64,000 bases of DNA from Terfezia claveryi (GCA_015179025.1 WHUX01000025.1:248001-312000), one strand, 5' to 3'. Shown: positions 22,490 through 35,706, counted from the stretch's first letter. Translations and numbers: made by a program. The notes: generated by a model from the sequence alone, not told the origin.

Positions 22490-24687
22490 TTATACTGCAT
22501 AGCCTGCATTGATTACAACTCCTTCAATTCTTTTATGCTTTTCGCCTAGCGTGTCTATATCTCCTTCGCGACATGCCCACTTGTCCACAACTGCGCGGGA
22601 TGAAAGTCAGACTTCGCGGTATCAAAGCAAAGGATCCTGGTGAGGCTTACACTTTAATGTATTGCTATTCCAATATCTGTTCATTACCTTCAGTCTGATG
22701 GGCACCAATAACACTATAATAACTGGGAAGACTGGCGCTGCTGGAGTGAGGGTCAGGGCAAATATGCCCCCAGTTACAACAACCTGTAGCAATGTGTACA
22801 GGTGGATGCCCTGGTAGCTGTGGAGCCCCTCTGGTAATCTTGGTAGAGTGCTCGTTGGAGTCAGTACATCTAGGAACCGATAGAGAATCGGGTTCACGCT
22901 CAAGCTCTGTTCACCCATGAACAAAAAAAGGCCGGCCAAGACGGACGTCGGTGTTAGACCCAGGACTTTCATGAGTTGCGGGGACACAAAGGCCAGAATG
23001 CCTATTGCGTGAAGAAGGTGACTCCACCGCTGCTCGTGGACGGTTCGAATGACTTCCACGGTCCCATCTTCAAGTACTATCTCCTCATTGTGGAGTAAGG
23101 ACTCGGAGTGTAAAGGGGCTTGAGGGAGGAGGCCGTTGGCCGGGGGGATTCCAAGGATCCCGCAAATCCCAGTTGTGAAGCCCAGAAGGGCCACATCCCA
23201 GGCGTAGCCTCCTGGCTTGCGTATGTTGTACCGGGAAACAGTTGCGCAGATGGTACTGACTTCGACGTCGAAGAAGAAGAGGATTGTAATAATGAGCCCG
23301 GGTATCATGGCAGCGAAACACCAACCTAATGGAAGTTCCCAGAAGCGCACGAAAAAATGGGTTCGGCCGGGCAACGTCGGTTGGAAGTGGGCTGAAATCA
23401 GAGCGTTAGTTCATCTGGCCAGCTGGTCGTGAAGCATAGAGGGTGATGGCATACTAGAAATAGGCAGTCTCTGTTGATCCAGAGAGTTCAACTCCCCGAT
23501 GTGGGGTATGCCAATGAACAAGATGATGGAGATGGCAGCAGCGTATTCAGACAGTCCCATTCGGACGTACCTGTGGAAAACGGGCCAGCTATTTGCGCTA
23601 GCGAGGACAACTGCAACGAGGAATGTGCCAACACAGCCGATGATGGAGTATAGGAAAGATGCCAGGGAAATATTTGCGTGTGCACGTTGGAGCTCTTGAA
23701 TTCTAGTCATGCCAAAAAACTTTAGCCTTCTGGCTTCCACTGCATGAGATTGATGACATGAACTCACGCTTTATGGACGTAAATAACGGAATTCAAAAGT
23801 GAGAATATCTCGGTCGAGAAGGTCGTGACATAATCCATTGTCCAGTCGTGAGCGTTGAAGATTGCAAGAAGCCAATGCATCCATGCTGCGTGTATACAGC
23901 ACCATGCCATAAATGGCATATATTCGATCTAGATCATTCATACATGACATAATATAAGCTATTGCTTTGAATATAATTTGGGGGTCCGTCCTTGTTGAGG
24001 AAAAACGTACATGAAATGTATTAGAGCACAGATAATATATACGTTCTGACAAAATACAGAATGGACCAGTAACACCCAAAATTGTAAGTGGTTGGGCGGA
24101 GAACCTATCCAGCGCAGGTGTAAGTAATCTGCGTGGTCATATTCTCCAATTAGAAATTCTTACAGCGCAAATATAATCCCACATAATCCCGTAGAAAACA
24201 CAACTTCAATGGTGCCATAATTCTCTCCGGTCAAGTGGTAAAGATCCGAAGCAAACGTTATCCCGGGCAATAAATTAGTGAAGAAGACGTAAACCGCAGA
24301 CGCCAAAATTAACTGGTTGAAGAACCAATCGGTATAGTATAATTTGGTACGACCTCGTAGATCCGACCCGAGCAAGCGGAAGGGCCTCAGTATACCACCA
24401 CACTTAAATAATGCGGACCAGGAGCTCTTTGACTGTGACCCATCAGATCCGTCATTATGCTGACCTAACCCATTGCTTTGACCCCAGTGCAAAGGGCCAA
24501 GGGTCGGGGATATTTCCTTCACTCTTTTCTCTGAATCTCCTGACGTTATTTCATCAACTTGGTTGATATCATTTCTTGGGGTAGTTGAACCGATCGTTGG
24601 CTGAGAAGCAATGCTACCTGAGGATTGATACCTTGAAGCTGGGTCCATGGAATTAAAATATATTGTACTTGCGGCGCTTGCAGACAT
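22490..24687 (-). CDS. BOR1-like SLC4-family anion (borate/bicarbonate) transporter
   Basis: Six exons: 24164..24687, 24011..24104, 23768..23928, 23455..23702, 22651..23391, 22490..22590; 1869 nt, 622 aa, in frame. The N-terminal about 95 residues are Ser-rich and cytosolic. The membrane domain starts at DLRGRTKLYYTDWF and includes FSAQPLTILGVTGPF, HAAWMHWLLAIFNAHDW, ELQRAHANISLASFLYS, LSEYAAAISIILFIGIPH, FAAMIPGLIITILFFFD, GILGIPPANGLLPQAPLHSE and VLAGLFLFMGEQSL, all signatures of fungal BOR1/SLC4. The last exon adds FVDKWACREGDID. Yeast Bor1 exports borate at the plasma membrane. The exon 2/3 junction is uncertain by a residue or two. Confidence 0.9.
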
Positions 24688-24766
24688 AGGCGAAGAGGGC
24701 CTGTTCGTATGGAGGGTGTTGTATATGAAACTAGCAGTAGTTCAGTTCTGAGCGCACCGCCCCGGT

Positions 24767-24792
24767 TAGTCTGGTTGGCACAAGCCAGACTA
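24767..24792. repeat. Palindromic copy of the dispersed TAGTCTGG motif
   Basis: TAGTCTGG (24767-24774) faces CCAGACTA (24785-24792) across TTGGCACAAG, an inverted repeat 80 bp upstream of the BOR1-like start. Single copies of the 8-mer lie at 6789, 11569, 12267, 52633, 53723, 55371 and 56145. Confidence 0.6.
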
Positions 24793-24879
24793 CGCCCGGG
24801 TCGAAGCTTCCCAGTCTCGTTCGCTTCGGTAGCTGTGGGGAGGTTGGGGAACATTTATTAATATCATCGTTTCATTAAC

Positions 24880-27800
24880 AGCTTATAGATTGAATGACAT
24901 GGTCAAACTCACTGTATATAGCTTGTTCCAGTTCTTTCGCGCTCAATTGGAAGAGAAAAAGTCTTTGATATACGCTACGGACCGCGGGCAAAGTTAATCG
25001 AGTTGTCTTATCCGTCGGATTGCTCGGGGGTATCAAGAACTTATCAGGATTTTGACAGCTGAATCCTCTGCAAGGAGGGGGCTTCTGCTACTTATATCGT
25101 GGCTACACCCCTTGCTACAATTGCAAAGTGTTAGGGAGGTACCAAACACGGTTCATGATGCCTTCTCCCGTTCCACTCCGTGCTGCAGCTGTGTATGGCA
25201 TGAAATCCAAGTCATTAGTAGCAGCTACTCAGCTCGATGGAGCCAATATATAGCCAATATATGCATCTGTGAAATTAAGTTGATGGCGAAGGGCAGCAGT
25301 GTTGTGGCTCAACGCTTAGCCGGAGCAGGCAATGATCCTCTGGCTGCCATTTGTGCTTGGCAAGGCAGACTCGACTTACTTACGGAAGGGCCTAGTCTAA
25401 GTCGTTGTGGGACTGGGGCGGTACTTACTCCGTCGATGCCAGAACACGAGCCCGAGATCCTGAGATAATTAAGCTTAATATAATTATAGCACTGATCTAT
25501 GCCAGTATCACTATCTTGATGTATGCATAATGTCGATTGGATTGGAAGTACGGCGAGCCGGCAGCTGGCTGATGGTACCTGAGCGATTGCCATACCTACC
25601 TTGATTTGTTGTTTGGGACACCAAAAAACTTGCCGACTTCTTCAGTACCTCGTACATGTGCCACCATATATCCTAGCGAGCTTAGTATACATGCCACATT
25701 TATGGATCTCAAAGAACAGCTATCTCCAGGCTGGTTTACTTTCTAGTAGATATCAAGACCACTTAGGCCTGCCTTCAAATAAACAAGCAATGTCCCCGTT
25801 TACGTCCATATATATGCTGACTTAAGCTGGTGCCGTTTTATTAACAGCAGGATTTTGCGTAGATGGGGAACATTGGAGTGAGCAAATACTGTTGTTGGTT
25901 ATGTGATATACTGTTACTATTCACATTGTGTCAACCAAACTAATTCATATTCAAGCTCCTTGCTTTGTGGAGAGCGCTCTAAGGCCGTCGGCGTTGGCTG
26001 TTTCCTGTCAGGGCTATTTGTCCTAGGGTGAATTGGAGATTGGCCTTTCCATTAACCCTCCCATTGCCTGGGATACTTGTATGTCCCCTAATCCACGGTG
26101 TCGTAGTCTGCCAATAGTTCTATAATAGCCTCAAGACTATAACCATTGACCACAAGCTCCTTTTGATATTCACCATACCGATCCTCGAAGCCTCGTATTC
26201 TAGTAGGGTCTTTTTGGTCCCATACAAATCTCGTTGGCCGCACTATACGACCAATCAAAACCTCATATTTGAGGGTTATTATTTAGTATTGATGAACATA
26301 TCCTCATATTCACCAACATGAAATCATTACCGTAAAAGCTTCTGGGGTGGGAATGGCAGCAGATGGAGCCAGAGATAGCATCCTTTATTTTACTTTTTCA
26401 AAAGATCCTGTACGACTTGTACATAGTCATGGCATGGGACTCCATGAACCACGAAGGCTTTCATGTCGACATACTCCTTATCGGCAGCTTTCGTAGCTTT
26501 TTGTGTTTGGTGACCTGAATAGACCCATGGCCGGCACAATACAGCATGTGAATTTAACGGGTATGAGAGGTATTATGGGAGCCTGCGGAGCTCGGTAGTT
26601 GCTTTTCTTACGAAGCCGGTCCCTTTCCATATGCGGGAGGGTCATACAAGGATGATGTTGAGAGGAAGATTGCTCCCAGTTGAAGTATATGATTCTGACA
26701 TGTCGGGTGAGGGCGGGTGAGCGCGGAGTTAGGCAGCCTTAGTCTCGGGCTGCCTCGGGCTAGGATTCGAGTCTGGGTGGATTTAGCTGAGGAAGAGGAA
26801 GAGGGAAGGATTTGTAAGTTGGGTCATGCACAGCTTCTTTACCTTGGCTGTTCACAGAATGTACGTAGCTCTTGCTTTTGGTACCGAAAGCTTAGGTCGA
26901 ACCTTTAAAGGGAGGCTTCGGGGCCCCGTCATGATCTCAGGTCGATTGCGGGTGAAAAGGGGAAAACAAACCGCTATACTTGAAATCCTCTGCTCTCTAC
27001 CGCATCGCTAGTATATTACCAGCTCTATTGGCCCTAGGCTGCCACCGTAACACCATTCTGTTGCCTAAGAAGAAGTTCTTGACTCGACGTTATAACAGGG
27101 TTTTGAATGGCACGGCACACTGTGCGCTCTTGTGAGGGGTGAGGTTCCACCGGAGGATATACCACGGTAATTCTCCTCTGCACTTTTGTAGTTCCGTACG
27201 GTGAACGTGTTCCGCAGGGAGGTAATCTCATACACGGCGCCCGCTTTCATGTTGGTTATTCACCATCCGACGAATACCATGAGGATTTTTCAGATCAAAA
27301 TATAGGATGTTTGGGACTTAAGTCGCTACAGATTCCAAATACGATATTTGTCCAAGGAGCGTCTGCTCCAGAGCGCGTCTGGTAGATTATCCAACCACAG
27401 GGCCGGTCTCTGGTCCCCCACCCCCGAACACAACAGCTTCACAACACCGAGTTTCATCGTTACTTACACAGTAAGCTCGCCTAAGAAGTCAGGCAAAGCA
27501 GCGCCCGCTTCTTCACTCCATTTTTGGGGGTAATTCAGGTTATTCGCCACCTTTGTGTAGAGCTCCGCCAATCTGAAAGCATTTCAGTCATTTTAACGTC
27601 CACTGGCCGGCAGATTGTTAGATAGGCATACTTCAAGACCAATAGAGTGATCACTGGGTGTTGGGTAAACATAGACTAGCGGGCGCTGTCCTCTCATAGG
27701 GAGGGCAAACCTAACACCTGATATAGGCTAACAAGTGTTGCGGCCAGGGACTGGTGTATACGATTAAATTTCTGAGGGAGTGGAGTGGTATCAAGGAGCA

Positions 27801-30479
27801 TGTGGGTTTTGTTTCGAAGGTGGGGGTATTATCAGTAGTGGTTGGGCATCTTCGATTGCAGGTGGTTAATACTACGGTGGGAAGCAGGGTGGAGGGGGTG
27901 TGTGTTTTCAGAGATCAAGAGGGCCGTAATGAGTACCTAGGGAAAGGAGGGGATCTGGGTGTTGAGTAGTGAGGCGGTTTAGGCGGTGATGGTGCATATG
28001 CAGTTAACACAGCTGCGTGTCAAAAAAGCATGTGAGTGTTGATTACTAGAGCCTTCGGATACTCTTGCCGCCGCTGGTCAAACCCGTATTTTCGATGCCA
28101 GTAATTCCAGTTGTTTTACCGGAACAACATTACATTGCCACGTTTATCCGCCACATTGTGACCAGGGAGAGTAAGGCACCGAGTAGAAATGCCCTCGGCA
28201 GACATTGTGCATGTCTCGTAGGCGGTGAAGTTCCACAAAAGCCTGCCGCTTGCCTTGCGCCTTTTATAGCTGTCAAGTGAAACGTCGTTGCACTACACTT
28301 TATATGTACAGTATAAAGCGTATTTGCAGTTGATAATATTTATCCATTGTGAATGGTTGAATGGCTGAAAACCCAGCTCTGCTGCTGGTGGGCACGTTGG
28401 TAATTTGACATATGCCCGGTAAAATTAATCTCTACCCATTCGCCACCCATCATGCTGAGTGATTATGCTAGGGAGCTCTGAGCAGCTGCGGGATTCAGAA
28501 TGAGGAATCTTGATTTGATTCGCCAACTCTAAAGACAACTGGCAGAATTTGAGAGCTGGGTAGAAAGAGGACCTCTGGATAAGGAATATAGAGCAATGAT
28601 GGTAGATGGAGGCCGTAGAGCCTACGGCCCCTTTATAATTTTTTTTTTTTTGATTTGGTATGCCTTGTTTTTCATTTGCGTAGAGCGGGCTTTTGTAATG
28701 AGCGACCTCCTTTAATAATATGAATAAATCTTTACCTCCCGTTACTTCTGTAATTTTAGGGCGTCGACCACTGCGTAGGGCAATAGCTGGATTTTGACTC
28801 ATTTTCTGTACTGATAAAAGTCCAAGTTTTAAGATTCACTTGTTACATATAGGTGCCTACCGCTATAAAAGTCAGAATTGTCGACTCCAGCCAACACCCA
28901 ATCGCTTTTTTCGATACACCATAAGAATCTATACGGGGCCACCATATCCATAATTGCATTTTACCATCGACCTAACTATTCCCCTGACCACTTAATCCAG
29001 TCAATATATGCATGCTGCAAGATTATCTGATTCCACCATAAAGCACCACAGATATCAAAGGGGTAGCAAAATAACAATGCTTATTGGAGTAATGGCTACC
29101 AAATTGGGACTAGTTTTCGGCCCATTGAGGCAGTGTCTAGGCGTGATACCAACCGGACAGGGGAATTTTCAACGTCAATCGCAGGGGTCTCAGACGCACA
29201 CGAAACAGAATCCAAGGTCAAAAGAGTGTTGACAATAATTCATGGTCATATCCACAAAGAGAATGCACCAGTACCGCCTAAATAACAGCTGGTAGGAAAC
29301 AAAATAATACATTCAGACTAACCCCCAGTTCATATTAGGTTCACTGACATCGAGCCAGATTGTTCCTAACTGGAGGCAGGTGAGGCTTCAATTCTGCATG
29401 TCATGTCGGTTATTATTGACAAAGTTGGGATAACGGTTGATAAGGATTCCTAATAGGAGGTCCCTTTTGGCCTGGTCGCAATCAAGGACTTCCCTGAATA
29501 AATGTCGAGTTGGGATTGTTGGTACGTGACGATGTCATCTACTGAATCAATGAATTCGGCCCATTGACCTATATGTCTCAAATGCTGGAAAAGGTAGATG
29601 TCGCCCAAATTTGATGCACAAATGGGATAGCGTTATATCTGTAATATGGATCGTATTCGAAATTGGGCTGCTAATGTCAAGTATCAGGACGAGCAAGGAA
29701 GTCGGGGCAGTGGCTCATAGGCTACCGTTTCGGAGCTCGACGCATATATGGCAGGCTTAACTCCCTTCAACTAACGATCCCGCAAGGCCATGGTCATCTA
29801 GACAGCCCAGTCTCCATAATTCTGCTGCGTATTCAAGGATGTCGATATTGTCCAACATGACGGGCACTAGCATGTAGTTTTTTTGGATGGTGTAGGCAGG
29901 TGGGAAACCTGCTCAAGGGCCATTGTGGGTGGGAGGATCCCGTAGTTTAACCTTGAGAGGTCTTGGGTGAGCGACTCTAGCAGTGCTGGATTATGAATAG
30001 CAGTACTAACCAACGGTGAAGAGATGAACGGCCGGTAAAGGTTCACCTAGAGCAATGCACCTAGAGTCAATAGAGTGGTTATGGGAGAATACATAAATAT
30101 ATGTCATTGATTGATACCTCCGTTCTTGTAGCAGTAGTGGCTAAGGTGCGTTCAGCACTTGGCATATAATGCATTTCAGGGTAACATTTGCGATAAGTTT
30201 GAATCATGTAAGCTCCCATTCTCGCAAGGCAATCCTCCTCCAAAACTTCTATTATTAAAAATATGCACAATTGGACAATGGCCTGTATTGTTCTTCATAA
30301 TGCTCTCAATAACATGTGGGATGGTGAGACTTAATACAGGTAGAAATCGAATGTTAAGAAGCAGTAAATAACAGAGGAAATGATAATAGGGAAGAGTCAA
30401 ATGCAGAGGCCAAACAGGCAGGAATCACACGTCGAACTGAGCTCCGCAATCTCACAAACTTGCTAGCCTAATCTCCGCA
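24880..30479. other. Long spacer with no supported gene
   Basis: About 5.6 kb with no recognisable protein family. The longest ORFs (138 codons at 25052..25468 plus, 125 codons at 28425..28802 minus) have no motif I can place. The latter begins with a basic LRSGRRPKITE segment reminiscent of a DNA-binding hook, but this is too little to call. A short inverted repeat lies at 27647-27720, and an A/T run at 28640-28650. GC is lower than in the gene blocks. Confidence 0.4.
27647..27720. repeat. Short inverted-repeat element (about 75 bp)
   Basis: GTGATCACTGGGTGTTGGGT (27647-27666) and the inverted, diverged GGGCAAACCTAACACCTG (27703-27720) are two ends of one small element. Related single ends occur at 11078-11103 and 32691-32712. 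Confidence 0.55.
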
Positions 30480-31689
30480 ACGAGATCCACCTCTGCAGCC
30501 AGATCCACCTCGACTAGCAGCAAGTATATCCTTTGTTTAACGAGAAAACATCTCCATCTGTTTTACCTGCGCATCTGCCTGAATCTGAGCGATATCTAAT
30601 TTGGTCTCCCTCTCAGTCTGAGCCAATCTCAAGTCTCTTTATCAGTTATGATTCTCTTCAAGCCAAGCGCTTGTTGTGCAGCCTGCTTATTCTGAAAAGC
30701 GCTCTTTAGTAGAGCACCGGGATCACGTTTTTCTGAACGCTTTGGTATGAAATGGGAAGGAGGAGTTGAACGTCGAGCTGGTGTGTTCACTTGTGATGCT
30801 GGCTTAGAAGGTATTTGTGATGCTGGCTCGGAGGGTATTTGTGATGCTAGCTCGGAGGGTCAAGAATTACGTTCTTCGTGTGTTCGCGAGTGAGAGAGTA
30901 GTATATTCGTATACTGTAAGAGAAGGCGCTTGCTTGATGATACATGAAAGTAAGGAAATCCGTCTGTTTTAAATACCCCGCTGACCCAACATATATCCAT
31001 TCAGTTCGCACAATCGCTCTTATGCCTGCGTTGTCCTCTTACCCTCGTTTCAACAGTATTTGGGACGTTGGCTCAGATATTTGAGGTGCTGCTTAGAAGG
31101 TATTTATGATGCTGGCTCGGTGGGTATTTGGGGTGCTGGCTTAGAAGGTATTTGGGATGCTGGCTCGGAAGGTATTTGGGACATTGGCTCAGAAGGTATA
31201 TGTGACGGTAGCTCCGAGGGTATTTTGGGTGCCATAGATTCGGTATGAACAAGATCGGTTGCGATACTCATATCTCCTCCAAACACCAGAAGAAAGGGCA
31301 TATCCGCTCCAATATCTCTCATTAATAGACTGCTCATTCTCCTCTGACCTGAAACCCCCATCCTCAACGGGTTTAAATTGGTTCCACATCTTTGCAAGCT
31401 TTCTTCATATTGCTCATTTTTTTTTTTTTTTTTTTTTTTCTAAGATTCTTTTCACCGTAATGTGCTCCTCATTAGAAAATACCTGTTCCTTTACCTCCTT
31501 GTGCCATACAACCTGCTTTCCTCGTAGTAGTTCCTGATTCTCTTCCATCTAGGCAATAAGCCACTCAACCTTCTTTCCCATCCATGGTCGTGGATAACCT
31601 TGGAAGGAACCAAGGAACTTTGAACTTGCAGTTACGTCACCATAGATTTGGCGTTGCCTAAGTGCCAAAGTGTGACAAGTTTTCAACAT
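30480..31689 (-). pseudogene. Decayed SANT/MADF-like gene with octapeptide repeats
   Basis: Read from the ATG at 31689, the frame gives MLKTCHTLALRQRQIYGDV, then GSFQGYPRPWMGKKVEWLIA, an in-frame TAG (31549-31551) where Trp is expected, and MEENQELLRGKQVVWHKEVKEQ. This helical, Trp-spaced N-terminal part resembles a Myb/SANT- or MADF-like DNA-binding domain. The frame then breaks at a 23-T run (31417-31439) and resumes in another frame (GFRSEENEQSINE). Two arrays of an eight-residue repeat (IPSEPASQ-like) follow at 31070-31245 and 30799-30862. The C-terminal end looks coiled-coil (LRLAQTERETKLDIAQIQAD). At least one stop and two frameshifts make it a pseudogene. The domain call is tentative. 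Confidence 0.6.
30799..31245. repeat. Two arrays of a 24-nt tandem repeat
   Basis: Units like GGTATTTGGGATGCTGGCTCGGAA repeat about seven times at 31070-31245 and two to three times at 30799-30862. On the minus strand each unit encodes an IPSEPASQ-type octapeptide of the pseudogene. Confidence 0.8.
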
Positions 31690-33443
31690 GAGCAGATCAG
31701 ATCTTGGTGTGCGAGGTGCCGAGGTTAGATTGATACAAAGGTGGAAATGAGCGAAACTATGTGAAGCAGTGTTATCGTGGGCAGTAAGCAGTAGAGCGGG
31801 GATATTCCGAGGTTATTGATTCTTCTTAAGTTCACCATCTAGATACGGGGGAAAGCGAGGGCTTTAAGTAAATACATGAGATGGTAGGTAGAGACCGAGC
31901 TTACCACATGAAAGTAAGCTTAGTATGAGGATATTTAGCAAAGATGAAGAACAACATGAAAACAACATGAAAACCGCATGCAGCGAGTGCTCTATCTAAA
32001 CCATGAGCAGAGTGATTGGCGTGTAATACTGAAAAACAGCAAAATTAATTAACTTGAACGAAGCGAAAGGTTAAAGATATGGCTAGCGACTACTGTAACC
32101 ATTCTTAGATCCCAATTCGATCATCCATGACCCGACACTATTTAACCATACTGTACATTATTATTTACTACTTTTTAGCTCAACGGTTAACGGCTAGAGT
32201 ATTCTTACAACCAGTCTTATATTCTTACAGATTATTATGCTTTCAGCAATCATGGAAATTGTTTGTGCATGAAAAATGACAGGGGAGTCTCAAGCGTATG
32301 AGGAGATTTTGGTCCGGGGGAGACCTTGTTGAGGGGCACCGAGGATGCTCTCGAGACAGCCCCTCACTATCGGAGGGCCTTACAAGCACTAGCAGTATGT
32401 AGCAGCAGCACCTTGCGAGGTAAGTTTATAATCACATGGCTATAAACCCCAGGGGCAATCGGTTGAAGGGGGGTACAGTCGAATCTCACATACCAAATTT
32501 ACTCTACCTAGCCCCCCAGGAAATACCGGTGCATTCCTTTGCCCCTTTCCCATTTAGAACTACTGGATACTCTACGTTATAATTTGTGGCTTGGTGTTGG
32601 AAAGTAACATAGAGCGTCAGATCGCAATCTAATATGTAATTGTCACTGTCACTTGTTGGAGAAGAATGTAACTGCTAGGACAAAAACATCATCACTGGGT
32701 GCTAGGTTTGCCTAGACAACCGATAGTTATAATTGATTGTGCGCTCACAATTTTAAGCGTTCAGTGGGTTATTTCCATAATGCCCGCAAAATGACCCTTA
32801 GAAGGAGTTCACCACTCTGGAGAAAGGCGCCCTCTCGGCTAAACCGGACTGGGGCACGCAGCAGCGCCGCCTCAAAGTTCACGTCTACATATTCTTCACT
32901 TTAACCCACCCCTTACCTCCTATGCATTAAAAGACAGCACACTTTCAAATAAAATAAATACGGAAAAAAAATTAAACAAAAAATATAAAGGTCAATGGTC
33001 ACTTCTTCCCCCGTGGTTGAAATTAAAGTAATTTGCACTAGGTAGTGCCTTAATTGCAACTCTTAGTAATGTAACATGCAATACAAAGTTCAGGGTAAAG
33101 TAATATACATTGCAATATGGCAAATTGAAAAAGGTAATAAACACCTGCACATACACCTCCATTCTCAGAGCCAGACTAAACAATCAAGGCCAGGGAAAAA
33201 AAAAAAAGAAAGATTAGAGAGTGAGCAAGAGAGGGGGAAAAAAAAAAAAAAGCAAGCTAGCAACCAAAGACCCAAGCAATAGAGAACCAATAACGAAATC
33301 CACGCCCTCCAAATTAATGATAGGATAGTTAGATAAGTAGTACAAGTCTGATAAGAATAAAACCCAAGTATCCCCCTAATCATACCTAGTGCTGATAAGA
33401 CGTGATACGAATATGATGTGGTTTCTTACTATCCGTCCTCAAA
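31690..33443. other. AT-rich spacer with no supported gene
   Basis: Holds one copy of the dispersed CACTGGGTGCTAGG repeat (32691-32712), several A runs (33199-33208, 33238-33250) and only short ORFs. The segment near 32466 (TACAGTCGAATCTC...) looks like a transposon end, but no partner is found in the window. Confidence 0.4.
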
Positions 33444-35706
33444 TCAAATACTCCTCAGCCTCTCCTCCCCCGAATTCCTTCCCCCCACTCCCCTTCCTTC
33501 CCCCATCCTTGCCTTCTTCTTCCGACCCTCTTTCTCCTTTCCCCCGCTACTCGCGGGGCGTTTCTGTCCCTTCCCCGCCGGCAATCTAGCCGGTAACGAC
33601 TGAGGCTCCTCCTCCTCATCCTGCACATCCATCTCCTCGCCCTCTCCCCCCTCAACAATCGTTGCCTGCGAATCCGTAGTATCATCTGGCATCCTGACCT
33701 CCTGCTCCCCCACATCCATATCCTTCCCATCCCCCAACACCAACCCCAACCCCAGCACTTCTCTCCCATTACCACTCTCCCGCCCCACTCCCCCTCTCCC
33801 GCCCCACCCTTCTCCCCGCTTTACTACTTCAAGCAACATGCCTTCCACCCCTTCCTCCACCTCCTCCACCGGAACCTCCACCTCCACCCCCCTCTTAATC
33901 AACTCTAAATCACCCTCAGCCTCCTCCCCCCTACACGCTTGCGGGGTCGGCGCACACAACGTGGCCGCCTTCGCCGTATTAACAACGCTGCCACTGCCCG
34001 CGGAAAAATGCGATGCAGGCACACCCAGCGCCTGCCAAGCTGCTGAGCCATACCCATTCCCGCTCGGGGTCATAAACGACAATTGTTGTAGCGTCGGCGG
34101 AGGCTGGTTATTCATTAGATGATTATGCGTCACACTATTTAGCAGCAACCTCGAACTAGAACTCGACGGATGACTCATGGACGACGATAACGGATTATGA
34201 TGGGAGCGGGTATTATGATACCCTGCCGCAAGAACAGGAGTAAACGCCGCTGCGAACGCCATGGCGGGGGACGGGGCAAGTGGTGTATTCGCCCAATCGA
34301 TCAATCCCAGCCCTAGAATCCCCGACTCCTCACCCCCAGAGGGAGTCCTAGTTCCCTCCGTCCCACCACCAGCAGCAGCAGCTTCATCCTCACTATCACC
34401 CCCACTGCCACCTTCTTTATTCCTACTACTAACCTTCTTATCCTTCCTCGCAGAGAAATACCTGACCGTCGCCAACGCCGCCAGGTTCCCCGCCATCTGC
34501 AGCTCCTTTTCTGTAAACAGCTTCTCAATGCCCCACACCGGCTTCGTAAGCAGATCCTCCCCAGCACCACCAAGCTGCTGTTTATGCAGCAAACTCGCCA
34601 ACTGCGCAGCTCCCACCCCAGCATTTCCATTCCCGCCATTCCCATTTGGAGTAGCTACCCCATTTCCATAAATATCCAACTCCTCCTCCTCCTCCCCGCC
34701 CGTTCTCCGACTATGTCTCCCCGCACGGGCCTTCCTTCTTTGAGACTTACTCTCCCCATTCCCATTAATGTCCGCCGCACGTCCGCTCGTAAAGACATCA
34801 AATAGTCCTCCAGTACCTAGCATCAATTCATCAACTTCATTCTTGCGTTGGCGCAGCTTCCTCCTACTCCCCATCCCCCCTCCACTGCCAAAGATATCTG
34901 CAAGCCCGCCATCACCCATGATGCCTCCCCGGGGACCATTATCCCGACTCGGAGAGCCCAGCATTCCGGCCGCTGCGGAGCCGATGGAGAATTGGTTCGG
35001 ATGGTGGAGAAGGGCGTGGGTATCTGCTATATCAAGTTGTTCTTTGTCTGCTGAGAGCTTCTTCTTTGCGTTGTACAGGCGGTTTATAAGTCGTTGCTTC
35101 ATGGTGACGGCGAGGTTGAGGTGTTCCTCTCTGGCGTGGTGCAAATTTCGCTCATGGGCAGATTTTAACGCAGTCAGTTTCGCATGGTATTGTCTCTGCG
35201 TATAACATAAATTCGTAACCCATTAGTAACCTATCTCATACTTAGACATAGTCCATCAGAGAGTCTCCTACATGCAAAACCGCCAACCCCACATCCCTCT
35301 CCTCCATGCACTCATTCACATCTTGCACAAAATTCGCATAATAGCCTCCCGGGTGTACATCCCCCACCCCCCCCGACCCGGAACGGATATTCGACGCTGC
35401 CGTACCTTCCCCACTACTCCCACCAAGATACATTCCCCCACTGACGACGTAGTCGATTCCATCTGGACTGTCATCGAGCATACGGAGATCTCGGCCGCTG
35501 GTGTCGGCGGAGGAGATTGCAGCGTAGTCTTTTCGCAGGGCTTGCACCTGGTTGAGGTAGTGGTGGTCTCGGTCACGCTCAAAGCTGGTGGACAGCTCGG
35601 TGAGACGGTCGGAGAGGGCGGTGCGCCGTTTGTCGCGCTTGGAGGGGATGAGGGTGGCAGTTCCCCCGGTGTCGCGGGGGGCAGCGGATATGGAGGGACC
35701 GGACAT
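33444..35706 (-). CDS. Sds3-like histone deacetylase complex subunit
   Basis: Exons 35272..35706 and 33444..35195 join over an intron at 35196..35271 (GTAGGA...ACGCAG), giving VLHRQYHAKL in frame and 728 aa. The N-terminal SPSKRDKRRTALSDRLTEL and RDHHYLNQVQALRKDY, then NECMEERDVGLAVLH-RQYHAKLTALKSAHERNL and NRLYNAKKKLSADKEQLDI, form the long coiled coil of the Sds3/BRMS1 family. A basic SRRKLRQRKNEVDEL follows, and KPVWGIEKLFTEKELQM as in Aspergillus relatives. The rest is Gly/Ser-rich and acidic, ending in a basic tail. Sds3 is part of the Rpd3L/Sin3 deacetylase complex in the nucleus. The protein is longer than yeast Sds3 (327 aa), as in other filamentous fungi. Confidence 0.82.

Noticed and set aside
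23703..23767. A shorter 33-38 bp intron in the BOR1-like gene using an earlier AG
   Set aside because: The 65-bp intron ending at CTAG gives HKAIQELQRAH, which matches the family; the shorter ones do not, and are below the usual minimum length.
26700..26790. Possible tRNA (GATTCGAGTC B-box-like sequence)
   Set aside because: No foldable cloverleaf or 3' acceptor pairing could be found by eye.
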